A stretch of 33,848 nt of DNA from Arcobacter sp. GTDB taxonomy: Bacteria; Campylobacterota; Campylobacteria; Campylobacterales; Arcobacteraceae. The notes under the pieces were generated by a model. That model searched no databases, was not told where the DNA came from, and saw nothing but the letters and a program-made list of their open reading frames with translations. Below, in pieces: positions 8,402 to 17,712 of this stretch; position 1 is the first letter of the stretch, and every line of letters starts with the position of its first letter. The DNA lies in the NCBI GenBank assembly GCA_002869565.1, contig PKUJ01000040.1:1-33848 (forward strand), given 5' to 3'. A program made the position numbers and the translations under genes.

Positions 8402-9339
8402 ATTTAATAACACAAATACTTGAAAAACAAAATGTATTTATAATTGACGGTGCATTAGGAACTCAACTACAAAAAAAAGGCTACGATGTAAATGATTCTC
8501 TTTGGTCAGCAAAATTTTTAAATGAAAACCCTGATGCCATTGCACTAGTTCATAAAGAATATTTAGAAGCAGGAGCAAATTGTATTATAACAGCTAGTTA
8601 CCAAGCTAGTTATGAAGGTTTTATCAAAAAAGGTTTCACAGAAGGAAAAGCAAAAGAACTTATACAGTCAGCAATAACCCTAGCACAAAAGACAAGAGAT
8701 GATTATTGGAATACTGTAGAAGACAAAGAAAACAGAATCAAACCTCTTGTTGCAGCTTCAATAGGTCCTTATGGCGCATATTTAGCTGATGGTTCAGAAT
8801 ATAGTGGAAATTATGGTATTACAGATGAAGAGTTAAAAGAATTTCATAAAAGAAGACTTGATGTTATCATTGAAACTTCTCCTGATATTTTAGCTTGTGA
8901 AACTATTCCAACACTAAAAGAAGCACAAATATTAAGTGATTTATTAAAAGATAAAAATATTGCTTCATGGATAACTTTTAGTGCAAAAGATGGAACTCAT
9001 ATAAATAGTGGTGATGAAATTACAAAATGTATGTCTTGGTTGAATGATCAAAATCATATAAGTGCGGTAGGTATAAATTGTACTGCACCACAATTTATTT
9101 CACCTCTAATAGAAAAAACAAAACAAGTATGTAACAAACCAATAGTTATTTACCCAAATGGTGGTTCAGAATATAATCCTATAACAAAAAAATGGGAAGA
9201 TAGTAATACAAATGCAGAATTTGGGAAAATGGCTCATCTTTGGAATAAACAAGGTGCAACTTTGATTGGTGGTTGTTGTCAAACAGGTCCAGAAGAGATT
9301 AAAGACTTAGTTAAATACTTGCTTCCAACTATAAAATAG
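8398..9339 (+). CDS. mmuM: Homocysteine S-methyltransferase
   Basis: Zinc-dependent methyltransferase of the MmuM/BHMT family, which makes methionine from homocysteine, probably with S-methylmethionine or S-adenosylmethionine as methyl donor. The N-terminus IDGALGTQLQKKG is the family signature. The three zinc-binding cysteines are C228 (GINCTAP) and C293-C294 (GGCCQTGP). At 313 residues it matches single-domain MmuM and lacks the cobalamin domains of MetH. The start overlaps the mreC stop (ATGA), so it is co-translated with cell-shape genes, a pairing with no obvious functional link. The 3' end overlaps the convergent dehydrogenase gene by 11 nt. Confidence 0.88.
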   Translation: MNLITQILEKQNVFIIDGALGTQLQKKGYDVNDSLWSAKFLNENPDAIALVHKEYLEAGANCIITASYQASYEGFIKKGFTEGKAKELIQSAITLAQKTRDDYWNTVEDKENRIKPLVAASIGPYGAYLADGSEYSGNYGITDEELKEFHKRRLDVIIETSPDILACETIPTLKEAQILSDLLKDKNIASWITFSAKDGTHINSGDEITKCMSWLNDQNHISAVGINCTAPQFISPLIEKTKQVCNKPIVIYPNGGSEYNPITKKWEDSNTNAEFGKMAHLWNKQGATLIGGCCQTGPEEIKDLVKYLLPTIK

Positions 9340-10972
9340 TTTTAATATAATCAGCTACTCTAAAAGAGTTCGCATATATTGTCCAAGTGTGGGGAACGCT
9401 TCCTCCTGTTGGCATAAAACTTCCATCTGTAACAAATAAATTTTTCAAATCATGACTTTGACAATATTTATTTAAAACAGATGTTTTGGGATCATCTCCA
9501 AATCTACAACCACCAGCTTGCAAATTAGCAGAGGGTAAAGGTGAAATATTTACATCAATATTTTTTGCACCCATTTGTTTTAAAACTTTTATAGCTTTTT
9601 TTGCTAAAAAATTACCTACTTTTACATCTTGTTTATTTGCACCAATTCTTATATTTGCAACAGGAATTCCATATTTATCTTTATACTTTTCATCAACACT
9701 TACAAAACAGTTATCATTTGGCATCCAGTCAGTAAATACTTCAAAATTCAATACTCGTTTTGTTGTAAAATTTTTATATAACTTATCTTGTAAAGCCTTT
9801 CCAAAAAGTAAGTTCCCATTATCATCATATTTCAAAATATTAGCACGTCTTATTGGATTTGCATGTTCAAGAAGAAAATCTACGGTTCCACCTTTAAAAT
9901 CTTTTGTATAATACCAATCTTTAAGTTCTCTATTTACAAATAATCCTTGGGTAAAAAGTTCATCTTTTGGTAAATCTGATTCATCAAACTCTCCACTACC
10001 AATTCCTCCACCTGTAAAAATCATATTCTTTCCAAGTTCATTTGAAGAGTTAGACAAGCCATTTGGGAAATACTCATTTTTAGAATTTAAAAGAAGTCTT
10101 GAACTCTCAACTGCTTGAGCTGCAAGAACAAAAAGTTTAGCTTCAACCTCTTTTCTTTGACCCTCTTTTGTAAAATAATAAGCCTTAGTAACTTTTGCTT
10201 TATCACTATCAAGTTTATATACAAAAGAATCCGCTTTTATTGAAAGATTCCCCGTTTTTAAAGCTGCTACTAATAATGAAGCTCTTGAACTTCCTTTCGC
10301 ACCACTTGTACAAGGATATGAACCACAATAATTAGAATAATAACAAGCATTTCTATTATCTTTTGGTTTTGAGATAATAGCTCGAGGAACTTTATATGAA
10401 CTAAAGTTTAACTCTTCACAGCTTTTGTCAAAAAGTTTTACTATAGGATGTTCTTCTAAAGCAGAATATGCATACTCTTTTTTACTTCGAGGTTCAAGAT
10501 GTTTATACTCTGTAACTTTTCCAGAAACACCAACTTCTGATTCTACTTTTGTATAATATGGCTCCATATCATCATATGAAACTGGCCAATCAACAACATT
10601 TGCACCCTTGATTTCTCCATAGCTAGTTTTTAATCTAAAATCATTTGGCTTTAATCTATGAAAGTAACCACTCATAAAATTTGATGAACCGCCTAAAATA
10701 TTACCATTCCAAAAACTCCAACCAGTTTCATAAGTAGGAAATTTTTGCCAAGAGCCATCTATAAACTCTTCAATAACATGATACTCATCTTTTAAATTTG
10801 GTGTTATAATATTTCTTCGCACAAAGGCAATCTCATCTTTAGAAAAATCTTTTTCACTATAAATAGGGCCTTTTTCTAAAATCAAAACTTTTTTGCCAAT
10901 TTTTGTAAGCTCATAAGCTATTGGTCCAGCCCCTGCTCCACTTCCTATTATACAAATATCATATTTCATCAT
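9329..10972 (-). CDS. GMC oxidoreductase, gluconate dehydrogenase-like FAD subunit
   Basis: Flavoprotein large subunit of a membrane or periplasmic sugar/sugar-acid dehydrogenase. The FAD-binding Rossmann motif GSGAGAG is at 10-16, followed by ILEKGP. A GGSSNFMSG segment follows at 94-102. The C-terminus has SVPHTWTIYANS with H528 and N535 in the active-site positions of the GMC family. Three clustered cysteines, C210, C216 and C221, resemble the 3Fe-4S site of bacterial FAD-glucose dehydrogenase alpha subunits. There is no signal peptide, so export is probably by hitch-hiking on the Tat-targeted small subunit, whose stop overlaps this start. The pair resembles Campylobacter jejuni Cj0415/Cj0414, reported as gluconate dehydrogenase. 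The substrate here is not provable from sequence. Confidence 0.85.
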   Translation of the reverse strand: MMKYDICIIGSGAGAGPIAYELTKIGKKVLILEKGPIYSEKDFSKDEIAFVRRNIITPNLKDEYHVIEEFIDGSWQKFPTYETGWSFWNGNILGGSSNFMSGYFHRLKPNDFRLKTSYGEIKGANVVDWPVSYDDMEPYYTKVESEVGVSGKVTEYKHLEPRSKKEYAYSALEEHPIVKLFDKSCEELNFSSYKVPRAIISKPKDNRNACYYSNYCGSYPCTSGAKGSSRASLLVAALKTGNLSIKADSFVYKLDSDKAKVTKAYYFTKEGQRKEVEAKLFVLAAQAVESSRLLLNSKNEYFPNGLSNSSNELGKNMIFTGGGIGSGEFDESDLPKDELFTQGLFVNRELKDWYYTKDFKGGTVDFLLEHANPIRRANILKYDDNGNLLFGKALQDKLYKNFTTKRVLNFEVFTDWMPNDNCFVSVDEKYKDKYGIPVANIRIGANKQDVKVGNFLAKKAIKVLKQMGAKNIDVNISPLPSANLQAGGCRFGDDPKTSVLNKYCQSHDLKNLFVTDGSFMPTGGSVPHTWTIYANSFRVADYIKTIL

Positions 10973-11460
10973 ACAACTTTTGCATACTTATATTTTGGTT
11001 GTGGGCGTCCAGTTTTATGATTTAAACTTTTCCAGCCTATTTCATTTTTATTTCCACCATATATTGGATCAGAAAGCATAGCTTCCACTCCATAATATAC
11101 AAGTTTTGTAAGCCAAGATTCACCATATTCACTACTATTTGTTTCTTTGATTATTCTATTTTTTTCTTCTTGATTACTTTTTAGAAAAGAAGGGAAAGCA
11201 TCATTAAAATCCAGCGCACCTTGTAGAATATAATCCATATCCTCTTTATCAAAAGTTTCGTGTTTTGAATTTATTTGCAAGTAAAATGTGGCTCCAAACT
11301 CTTTTGCACTTGGCATTGATTTAGTTTTAGGAAATAAAATATCAAATACATTATCAATAATCAACCAAGATAGAGTATTGTCATTTTGAATTTCTTTTGA
11401 ATTTAAAGCAGTACTAACTCCTAATATAGAAGTTGCAACTATAAATTCTCGTCTTTTCAT
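10969..11460 (-). CDS. Gluconate 2-dehydrogenase subunit 3-like, Tat-exported
   Basis: Small partner of the FAD subunit encoded just downstream. The N-terminus MKRREFIVATSILGVSTAL is a twin-arginine signal (RRxFI) followed by a hydrophobic stretch, and gives the likely Tat export route for the whole complex. The remainder shows the family's helical pattern, including the DILFPKTKSMPSAKEFGA region around 40-57. Length 163 residues. Its stop codon overlaps the start of the large subunit (ATGA), and it begins only 3 nt after ribE. No dedicated cytochrome c gene lies beside it, unlike the three-subunit dehydrogenases of Gluconobacter and Burkholderia. Confidence 0.82.
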   Translation of the reverse strand: MKRREFIVATSILGVSTALNSKEIQNDNTLSWLIIDNVFDILFPKTKSMPSAKEFGATFYLQINSKHETFDKEDMDYILQGALDFNDAFPSFLKSNQEEKNRIIKETNSSEYGESWLTKLVYYGVEAMLSDPIYGGNKNEIGWKSLNHKTGRPQPKYKYAKVV

Positions 11461-11463
11461 CTT

Positions 11464-12075
11464 CTAATATCTTGCCATTATATTATCAACATCACCCCAA
11501 GACAGTTTTGAATTTTCACCTTTAAACATATTATAAACATATCTAGCAAACATATCAGTTTCAAGATTTACTTTTGTTCCAACTTTATATCTTTTGAAAA
11601 GTGTATTTTCAATTGTATGAGGAATAATAGTAAGTCTAAATGAATCTTTCAACACTTCATTTACAGTTAAAGATACCCCATCAATAGTTACACTTCCTTT
11701 TGGAATGATATATTTTATATATTCATTAGGTAAAGAAACAAAAAAATCTGTAGAATTTCCATTGTTTTTTATAGTTGATATTGTTCCTAAGCAGTCAACA
11801 TGACCTTGGACAATATGCCCTTCAAATCTATCTCCCATCATCATAGCAGGCTCAATATGAACTTTTCCTCTATAATTTTCCATAGCAAGTACTTGTTGTG
11901 ATTCGGGAGACAGTTCCACAGAAAAAGTATCACTTGAAACCCTTACAACAGTAAGACATGCGCCATTGACAGCAATTGAATCACCAATTTTTGGTGAGTA
12001 TTTGGCTTTTAAAGTTAAAAAACTATTTTTTAAGCTTAAAACCTCAGCCATTTCACGAATTAGTCCAGTAAACAC
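11464..12075 (-). CDS. ribE: Riboflavin synthase, alpha chain
   Basis: Converts two 6,7-dimethyl-8-ribityllumazine molecules to riboflavin and a pyrimidine. It contains two tandem lumazine-binding repeats: the first begins MFTGLI and contains NGACLTV, and the second starts near residue 88 with GHIVQGHVD and includes GVSLTVNEV. Length 203 residues. The start codon is GTG: AAAGGA lies 5 nt upstream, and the ATG two bases upstream is out of frame. It is followed within 3 nt by the two genes of a flavin-dependent dehydrogenase, so cofactor synthesis and a flavoprotein appear to share a transcript. Confidence 0.95.
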   Translation of the reverse strand: MFTGLIREMAEVLSLKNSFLTLKAKYSPKIGDSIAVNGACLTVVRVSSDTFSVELSPESQQVLAMENYRGKVHIEPAMMMGDRFEGHIVQGHVDCLGTISTIKNNGNSTDFFVSLPNEYIKYIIPKGSVTIDGVSLTVNEVLKDSFRLTIIPHTIENTLFKRYKVGTKVNLETDMFARYVYNMFKGENSKLSWGDVDNIMARY

Positions 12076-12118
12076 ATAAATCCTTTAGCAAAATTGTAGT
12101 AAAGTTCGAAATATTTGG

Positions 12119-12124
12119 TATAAT
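12119..12124 (+). promoter_or_regulatory. Probable -10 box upstream of mnmG
   Basis: TATAAT lies in the 150-nt gap between divergent ribE and mnmG, inside the palindrome-like GGTATAATACC. It is about 120 nt before the mnmG start, which would leave a long leader. No -35 is obvious. Confidence 0.35.
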
Positions 12125-12244
12125 ACCGAAAAATTATTGAGAAGCTAATTTTTACACTTTCATAAAAGATATAATCAAATTTTAAAAACTTTTCAATATA
12201 GAAAAATAAAAACAGCCATAAGAGCTATGATAGATAGGATAATT

Positions 12245-14113
12245 ATGAATTACGATATTATCGTTGTGGGTGGGGGACATGCAGGAATTGAAGCCTCTTT
12301 AGCCGCAGCACGAATGGGTAAAAAAACCCTACTTATTACAATGTTAGTTGAGCAAATAGGTGCAGCCTCATGTAACCCTGCTATTGGTGGACTTGCAAAA
12401 GGTCACTTAGTAAGAGAACTTGATGCTATTGGTGGAGAAATGGGACTTTGTACTGATGCAACAGGTATTCAATTTAGAATACTAAATGCATCAAAAGGTG
12501 CAGCAGTTCAAGGAAGCCGTGCTCAAATTGATATGGATAAATATAGAGAGTATATGAGAAAAGTTTGTCATAATACTCCTAATTTAGAAGTTTATCAAGA
12601 TGAAGTATCTTCACTATTGGTTAAAAATGGAAATGAAGTTCATGGTGTAAATACAAAACTAGGTGAAGTATTTGAAGCTAGAAAAGTGATTATTACTACT
12701 GGAACTTTTATGAGAGGGCTAATTCATATCGGAGAAAATACGTATGATGCGGGACGTGCATGGGAACTTCCATCTTCAACACTTTCAATTCAATTAAAAG
12801 AATTAGGACTAAATGTAGGAAGACTTAAAACAGGAACACCTGCAAGGATCGACTCAAAATCTATAAATTTTGATGTAATGGAAGCACATGGTGGAGATGA
12901 AAAACCAACTCCATTCTCTTTTAGAACTGATAAATCAAACTTTAATCCAAAACAATATCCATGTTATATTACATATACAAATTTAGGAACACATGGAACT
13001 ATTTCATCAAACTTTGATAGAGCACCACTTTTCACAGGTCAAATTCAAGGTTCAGGACCTAGATATTGTCCAAGTATTGAAGATAAAGTAAATAGATTTG
13101 CAGAAAGAGAAAGACATCAATTGTTCTTAGAACCACAAACTCAAATGTGTACAGAGTATTATATAAATGGTTTGTCAACTTCTCTTCCAATTGATGTTCA
13201 AAAAGATATGATTCATTCAATCCAAGGTTTAGAAAATGCAAAAATTATTAGATATGGCTATGCTATAGAATATGATTATGTAGATCCAACTGAACTTAAA
13301 CATACACTTGAAAAAAAAAAAATAAAAAACCTTTATAATGCAGGACAAATAAATGCAACTACAGGTTATGAAGAAGCTGCGTCACAAGGTTTTATGGCAG
13401 GAATTAATGCATCACTTGCAATTGATGAAAAAGAACCATTTATACTAAGACGAGATGAAGCATATATTGGAGTTCTAATTGATGACTTAGTTACAAAAGG
13501 AACAAATGAACCATATAGAATGTTTACATCACGTGCAGAATATAGACTTCTTCTAAGAGAAGAAAATGCTGATTTAAGATTATCAAAATATGGTCATGAA
13601 TTAGGTCTAATAAATGATGAAACATTAGAAAAAGTTGAACATAAAAGAAAAACACTAGAAGATGCTGTTGAATTTATGTCACAAGAATGGTTCACATCAA
13701 AAAAAGAAAACCTTGAATTACTAGAATCTTTAGATGAAGATAAAATTAAAGATAGAGCTTTATTAATTGACCTTGTGGGAAGAAATACTATTACAAAAGA
13801 GAAATTTAATAAACTTGTACCAAGCCTTGCCCATGTAGAAGACTACTTAAAAGAGCAAATAATCATAGAAGCAAAATATTATAGATATATAGTAAAACAA
13901 CAAAAACAAATTGATAAAATGAAAAAAATGCTTAAAATGAAAATCCCAGAAAACTTTGATTATAAAGCAATCCCTGGATTGTCAAATGAAGTAGTAGAAA
14001 AATTACAAAAATTTAATCCTCCAACATTATTCAATGCAAGTGAAATATCGGGAATTACTCCATCAGCAATTGATATTATTCATATGTATGTAAATGTTAA
14101 AGGGCAGAAATAA
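12245..14113 (+). CDS. mnmG: tRNA uridine 5-carboxymethylaminomethyl modification enzyme MnmG
   Basis: FAD-binding partner of MnmE. The MnmEG complex installs the cmnm5 group on U34 of several tRNAs. The FAD motif [11 protein letters not shown] begins at residue 7; family motifs [10 protein letters not shown] and the [15 protein letters not shown] segment follow. I place the start at the ATG at 12245, because AGGA lies 5 nt upstream and the protein then starts [11 protein letters not shown] as in homologues. The in-frame ATG at 12227 adds six residues but has a weak ribosome binding site. Length is then 622 residues, typical. No hairpin terminator is visible after it. Confidence 0.96.
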   Translation: MNYDIIVVGGGHAGIEASLAAARMGKKTLLITMLVEQIGAASCNPAIGGLAKGHLVRELDAIGGEMGLCTDATGIQFRILNASKGAAVQGSRAQIDMDKYREYMRKVCHNTPNLEVYQDEVSSLLVKNGNEVHGVNTKLGEVFEARKVIITTGTFMRGLIHIGENTYDAGRAWELPSSTLSIQLKELGLNVGRLKTGTPARIDSKSINFDVMEAHGGDEKPTPFSFRTDKSNFNPKQYPCYITYTNLGTHGTISSNFDRAPLFTGQIQGSGPRYCPSIEDKVNRFAERERHQLFLEPQTQMCTEYYINGLSTSLPIDVQKDMIHSIQGLENAKIIRYGYAIEYDYVDPTELKHTLEKKKIKNLYNAGQINATTGYEEAASQGFMAGINASLAIDEKEPFILRRDEAYIGVLIDDLVTKGTNEPYRMFTSRAEYRLLLREENADLRLSKYGHELGLINDETLEKVEHKRKTLEDAVEFMSQEWFTSKKENLELLESLDEDKIKDRALLIDLVGRNTITKEKFNKLVPSLAHVEDYLKEQIIIEAKYYRYIVKQQKQIDKMKKMLKMKIPENFDYKAIPGLSNEVVEKLQKFNPPTLFNASEISGITPSAIDIIHMYVNVKGQK

Positions 14114-14194
14114 TAAAAAGTGGTGACAAATATCTAAACTATACTATATTAAAAAATAAAAGTAGCAAAATAAAAAAACCTATAAATCGACTAT

Positions 14195-14237
14195 TATAAG
14201 TCAAACTTATATATTTTTATGTTTATTATAAGTTTGA
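14195..14237. repeat. Palindromic repeats upstream of ccoG
   Basis: TATAAGT-CAA-ACTTATA at 14195-14211 is a perfect 7+3+7 palindrome. Part of it recurs in inverse at 14227-14237: TCAAACTTATA at 14201-14211 is complementary to TATAAGTTTGA. The cluster ends just before the ccoG -10 (TATAAT, 14244-14249), so it could be a transcription factor operator overlapping the -35 region. It does not fit an FNR box (TTGAT-N4-ATCAA). Confidence 0.45.
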
Positions 14238-14243
14238 TTTATA

Positions 14244-14249
14244 TATAAT
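14244..14249 (+). promoter_or_regulatory. Probable -10 box of ccoG
   Basis: TATAAT 26 nt before the ccoG ATG, directly downstream of the palindromic repeats. The ribosome binding site AGGA lies at 14265-14268. Confidence 0.45.
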
Positions 14250-14275
14250 AGAAAAAAAATTAGTAGGATAATTTT

Positions 14276-15658
14276 ATGAAAGAATCAACAGTAAGTGTGA
14301 AAAAAACTTCACATAGAATACAAAGATATTATGCCTATGTTTTAGCAACGATAATTTCTTTGAGTATTCCATTTATTACAATAAATGGAAACCATATTTT
14401 TTTATTATCATTTGATAAAAAACAACTTCATTTAATGGGTATTGCTTTTGATATGCAAGAGTTATACATGATGCCATTTTTACTGATGTTATTATTCTTA
14501 GGAATCTTTGCTGCCACAGCTATTGGTGGTAGAGCTTGGTGTGGATGGGCCTGTCCTCAAACAATTTTTAGAGTTGTTTATAGAGATTTGATTGAAAGTA
14601 AACTTTTAGGTCTTAGAAGAATTAAGAATAAACAAAAAGAACCAGACTGGAGCAAAGCAGAAAATGCTTCTAAAAAATTAGTAGCTATTATCATTTGGTC
14701 GGCCTTATCTTTAATTGCAGCAGCTGACTTTATGTGGTATTTTGTTCCACCAGAAGATTTCTTTGCTTATATTCAAAATCCAACTGAACACTTCTTCTTA
14801 ATTGGTATCGTACTTTCAGTGGCTGCATTTTTAGTTTATGATGTAGTTTGGCTAAAAGAAGATTTCTGTGTTTACGTATGTCCTTATTCAAGAGTTCAAT
14901 CAGTTTTATATGATGATGATACATATCAAGCAATTTACTCTACAAATAGAGGTGGAAATATTTATAATGATGATAAAGAAAAAATCATCTTCAAAGCAAA
15001 AGATTTACCAGATCCAACAAATGAATGTACAACTTGTGAATCTTGTGTAACTGTTTGTCCAACACATATTGATATTAGAAAAGGTCTACAACTAGAATGT
15101 ATAAACTGTTTAGAATGTGTTGATGCCTGTACTACTGTTATGGGTAAACTTGGTAAAGAATCATTAGTTCAATGGTCAAGTACAAGAAGTATTCAGAAAA
15201 ATGAACCAACAAAAATTGTAAGAAAATCTACGATTATGTATTCTATTGCACTTATAATAATTATTGGATTATTATTTGTAATGGGTGGAAAAAAAGAGTA
15301 TATGCTGTTAAATGTTAATAAAACAACAGAACTATATAAAATTAAAGAAAACAATGTTATTTCAAATAACTTCTTATTCTTATTTCAAAATACTGATTCA
15401 AAACCACATACTTATAATCTTGAGATTATAGATCATAAAGATATTGTAATTAAAAGATTTAGACCATTTAAATTAAGTCCTAAAAAACTTGCAAAAAAAG
15501 TAGTTATATTACAAACTGATAAGTTATTAGTTAATGATAAAACAAAAGATACTCCTATTACAGTAACTATTAGAGCTTATGCAGTCGATGAGCCTGAAAG
15601 AATTTCCGTATTAAGAAAAGCTGTATTTATTTTCCCTAGAGCAGATAAATTAAAATAG
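14276..15658 (+). CDS. ccoG: Cytochrome c oxidase accessory protein CcoG (FixG/RdxA)
   Basis: Membrane iron-sulfur protein that helps mature cbb3-type oxidase by reducing copper for insertion. About five membrane helices are visible (roughly 20-37, 65-82, 135-152, 172-190 and 319-337). Cysteine motifs are RAWCGWACPQ (C89, C93), CVYVCPYSR (C198, C202) and a two-cluster ferredoxin domain, CTTCESCVTVCP (C251, 254, 257, 261) and CINCLECVDAC (C275, 278, 281, 285). The C-terminal ~120 residues form the FixG Ig-like periplasmic domain. Length 460 residues. It stands alone, with no ccoNOPQ genes nearby, and is followed by a strong terminator. Confidence 0.95.
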   Translation: MKESTVSVKKTSHRIQRYYAYVLATIISLSIPFITINGNHIFLLSFDKKQLHLMGIAFDMQELYMMPFLLMLLFLGIFAATAIGGRAWCGWACPQTIFRVVYRDLIESKLLGLRRIKNKQKEPDWSKAENASKKLVAIIIWSALSLIAAADFMWYFVPPEDFFAYIQNPTEHFFLIGIVLSVAAFLVYDVVWLKEDFCVYVCPYSRVQSVLYDDDTYQAIYSTNRGGNIYNDDKEKIIFKAKDLPDPTNECTTCESCVTVCPTHIDIRKGLQLECINCLECVDACTTVMGKLGKESLVQWSSTRSIQKNEPTKIVRKSTIMYSIALIIIIGLLFVMGGKKEYMLLNVNKTTELYKIKENNVISNNFLFLFQNTDSKPHTYNLEIIDHKDIVIKRFRPFKLSPKKLAKKVVILQTDKLLVNDKTKDTPITVTIRAYAVDEPERISVLRKAVFIFPRADKLK

Positions 15659-15674
15659 AGCATTTAAAAATCAT

Positions 15675-15710
15675 AAAAAAAGGGGAAGTTTTAATACTTC
15701 CCCTTTTTTT
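15675..15710. terminator. Bidirectional intrinsic terminator
   Basis: A perfect 15-bp stem (15675-15689 with 15696-15710) with a 6-nt TTTAAT loop. The core is AGGGGAAGT/ACTTCCCCT, flanked by seven A on one side and seven T on the other, so it should terminate ccoG on the plus strand and the small lipoprotein gene on the minus strand. Confidence 0.93.
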
Positions 15711-15726
15711 TATTTAAATATATTCT

Positions 15727-15906
15727 TTAAAATGGAATTGCAGTATCTGCTGCATCTCCGACACCAGAGACAGTGTCTCCAACAACATCAGGAGTCACAG
15801 TATTTAATACAGCACCTGTTACTCTAAATGGTAAAGCCACTACATCTCCTACTATGCAACCATTAAATATAATTGCAATCAAAATTCCTATTATATATTT
15901 TATCAT
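15727..15906 (-). CDS. Small lipoprotein, DUF6726-like
   Basis: A 59-residue gene. The product starts MIKYIIGILIAIIFNGC, a charged N-terminus plus hydrophobic helix ending in a lipobox-like FNGC (Cys17). The mature part is short, neutral and rich in V, G and D, with ALPFRVTGAV followed by VVGDTV repeats. This resembles small proteobacterial lipoproteins of the DUF6726 type, which have no known role. AGGA is placed upstream of the ATG. It ends just before the bidirectional terminator shared with ccoG. The signal, ribosome binding site and terminator together make a real gene likely; the family name is from memory and less certain. Confidence 0.72.
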   Translation of the reverse strand: MIKYIIGILIAIIFNGCIVGDVVALPFRVTGAVLNTVTPDVVGDTVSGVGDAADTAIPF

Positions 15907-16040
15907 TTAATTAAATCCTATTTTTTGATTTACGAATTATAATTTAAGTAATGTTAAAAAGAGTTATTAACTATCTTCTCATTAATTATAATATCCAAAA
16001 TATTTCAATTACTTTAACTCTTTATTAACATCTTCTTAGA

Positions 16041-16050
16041 TATAATCGCG
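16041..16050 (+). promoter_or_regulatory. Probable pyrG promoter -10 and discriminator
   Basis: TATAATCGCG lies about 50 nt before pyrG. The same decamer occurs before dnaE at 24008-24017. The GC-rich discriminator stands out in this AT-rich sequence. The upstream gap (15907-16040) also holds the inverted pair AAAGAGTTA/TAACTCTTT at long spacing but no gene. Confidence 0.5.
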
Positions 16051-16095
16051 GAATATTTTATTATAAATTTTAACTATTTTTTATGGAGTTTTTTA

Positions 16096-17712
16096 ATGAC
16101 TAAATTCATATTTGTAACAGGTGGAGTATTAAGTTCACTAGGTAAAGGTATCACTTCTGCATCAATTGCAACAATTTTAAAACAATCAGGGTTCAATGTT
16201 TCAATGCTAAAAATTGATCCATATTTAAATGTTGACCCAGGAACAATGAGTCCACTTGAGCATGGAGAAGTTTTTGTTACAGCAGATGGAGCAGAGACAG
16301 ATTTAGACTTAGGAAACTATGAAAGATTTATAGACAAAACCCTAACTGCTAAAAACTCTTTTACTACAGGACAAGTTTATCAAAGTGTAATCAAAAGAGA
16401 AAGAGAAGGTGGGTATTTAGGTAAAACTATTCAAGTAATTCCTCATGTTGTTGATGAAATCAAAAAAAGAATTTACGCAGCAGCAGAAGAACATGAATTT
16501 TTAATTATAGAATTAGGTGGAACTGTTGGAGATATTGAAGGCCTACCTTTTATGGAGTCGATTAGAGCAATTAGACATGAACTTCCAAAATCAAATACTA
16601 TGAATATTCATGTAAGTTTAATTCCATATATTAAAGCAGCAGGAGAACTTAAAACAAAACCAACTCAGCACTCAGTTCAAGAACTTAGAAGAATTGGTAT
16701 CACTCCTCACATGCTTGTATGTAGAACAGAAAGAGAACTTCCAAAAAATCTAAAAGATAAACTAGCTCTTTCTTGTGATATTGATAGAAATGCAGTTATT
16801 GAAGCTGGTGATGCACAGTCAATCTATCAAGTTCCTTTACACTTTATAAAAGAAGGAATTTTAACTCCATTATCTGATCACTTTAATATTAAAATTAAAC
16901 CTAATATGGAAAAATGGGATACTTTAGTTAAAAATATTTTAGTTACACAAAATGAAGTAACTATTGCCTTTGTTGGGAAATACTTAGATTTAAAAGAATC
17001 ATATAAATCATTAATTGAAGCTCTAATTCATTCAGGTGCACATCTAAATACAAAAGTAAATATTCACTGGTGTGATAGTGAAAGAATAGAAGATGTTGGA
17101 GCTTATGACATTATAGGAAATTCAGATGGAATTTTAGTTGCAGGTGGATTTGGACACAGAGGTGTTGAAGGAAAACTTGAAGCAATTAAATACGCTAGAG
17201 AAAATAAAATTCCATACCTAGGAATTTGTCTTGGTATGCAATTAGCAGTTATCGAATATGCAAGAAATGTATTAGGAATTGAAGACGCTAACTCAATAGA
17301 ATTTAATGATACAACAGAAAATCCACTTATTTATTTAATTGATGAATTTATGGATCAAAGAGGAAATAAACAATTAAGAACTCATAAGTCTCCAATGGGT
17401 GGAACAATGAGACTAGGTGAATATCCATTTGAACCTTTAAAAGGTTCAAATCTTCAAAAAGCTTATGGAAATGAAGAAGTTTATTTTGAAAGACATAGAC
17501 ATAGATATGAAGCGAACCCTACTTATAAAGATAGATTAGAAGAAGCTGGAATGATTGTAACAGGACAATCAAGTGGTTTAATTGAAGCTGTCGAAATCAA
17601 AGATCATCCTTGGTTTGTTGGAGTTCAATTCCACCCAGAATTTACATCTCACTTAGAGACGCCAAATCCAATTATTTTAGAGTTCGTAAGACAGGCAAAT
17701 ACACATAGTTAA
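16096..17712 (+). CDS. pyrG: CTP synthase
   Basis: Makes CTP from UTP with ATP and glutamine. The N-terminal synthetase domain starts with [15 protein letters not shown], the nucleotide-binding loop, and has the conserved [16 protein letters not shown]. The C-terminal class I glutamine amidotransferase domain carries the nucleophile C378 in YLGICLGMQ and the His/Glu pair in FHPEF near residue 514. Length 538 residues, standard. GGAG lies 7 nt upstream of the ATG. Its TAA shares one base with the ATG of recJ (TAATG), so the two are translationally coupled. Confidence 0.98.
   Translation: MTKFIFVTGGVLSSLGKGITSASIATILKQSGFNVSMLKIDPYLNVDPGTMSPLEHGEVFVTADGAETDLDLGNYERFIDKTLTAKNSFTTGQVYQSVIKREREGGYLGKTIQVIPHVVDEIKKRIYAAAEEHEFLIIELGGTVGDIEGLPFMESIRAIRHELPKSNTMNIHVSLIPYIKAAGELKTKPTQHSVQELRRIGITPHMLVCRTERELPKNLKDKLALSCDIDRNAVIEAGDAQSIYQVPLHFIKEGILTPLSDHFNIKIKPNMEKWDTLVKNILVTQNEVTIAFVGKYLDLKESYKSLIEALIHSGAHLNTKVNIHWCDSERIEDVGAYDIIGNSDGILVAGGFGHRGVEGKLEAIKYARENKIPYLGICLGMQLAVIEYARNVLGIEDANSIEFNDTTENPLIYLIDEFMDQRGNKQLRTHKSPMGGTMRLGEYPFEPLKGSNLQKAYGNEEVYFERHRHRYEANPTYKDRLEEAGMIVTGQSSGLIEAVEIKDHPWFVGVQFHPEFTSHLETPNPIILEFVRQANTHS

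Noticed and set aside
14114-14275. A small RNA or terminator after mnmG.
   Set aside because: The only symmetry is the AT-rich palindrome cluster near the ccoG promoter; there is no GC-containing stem with a T run.
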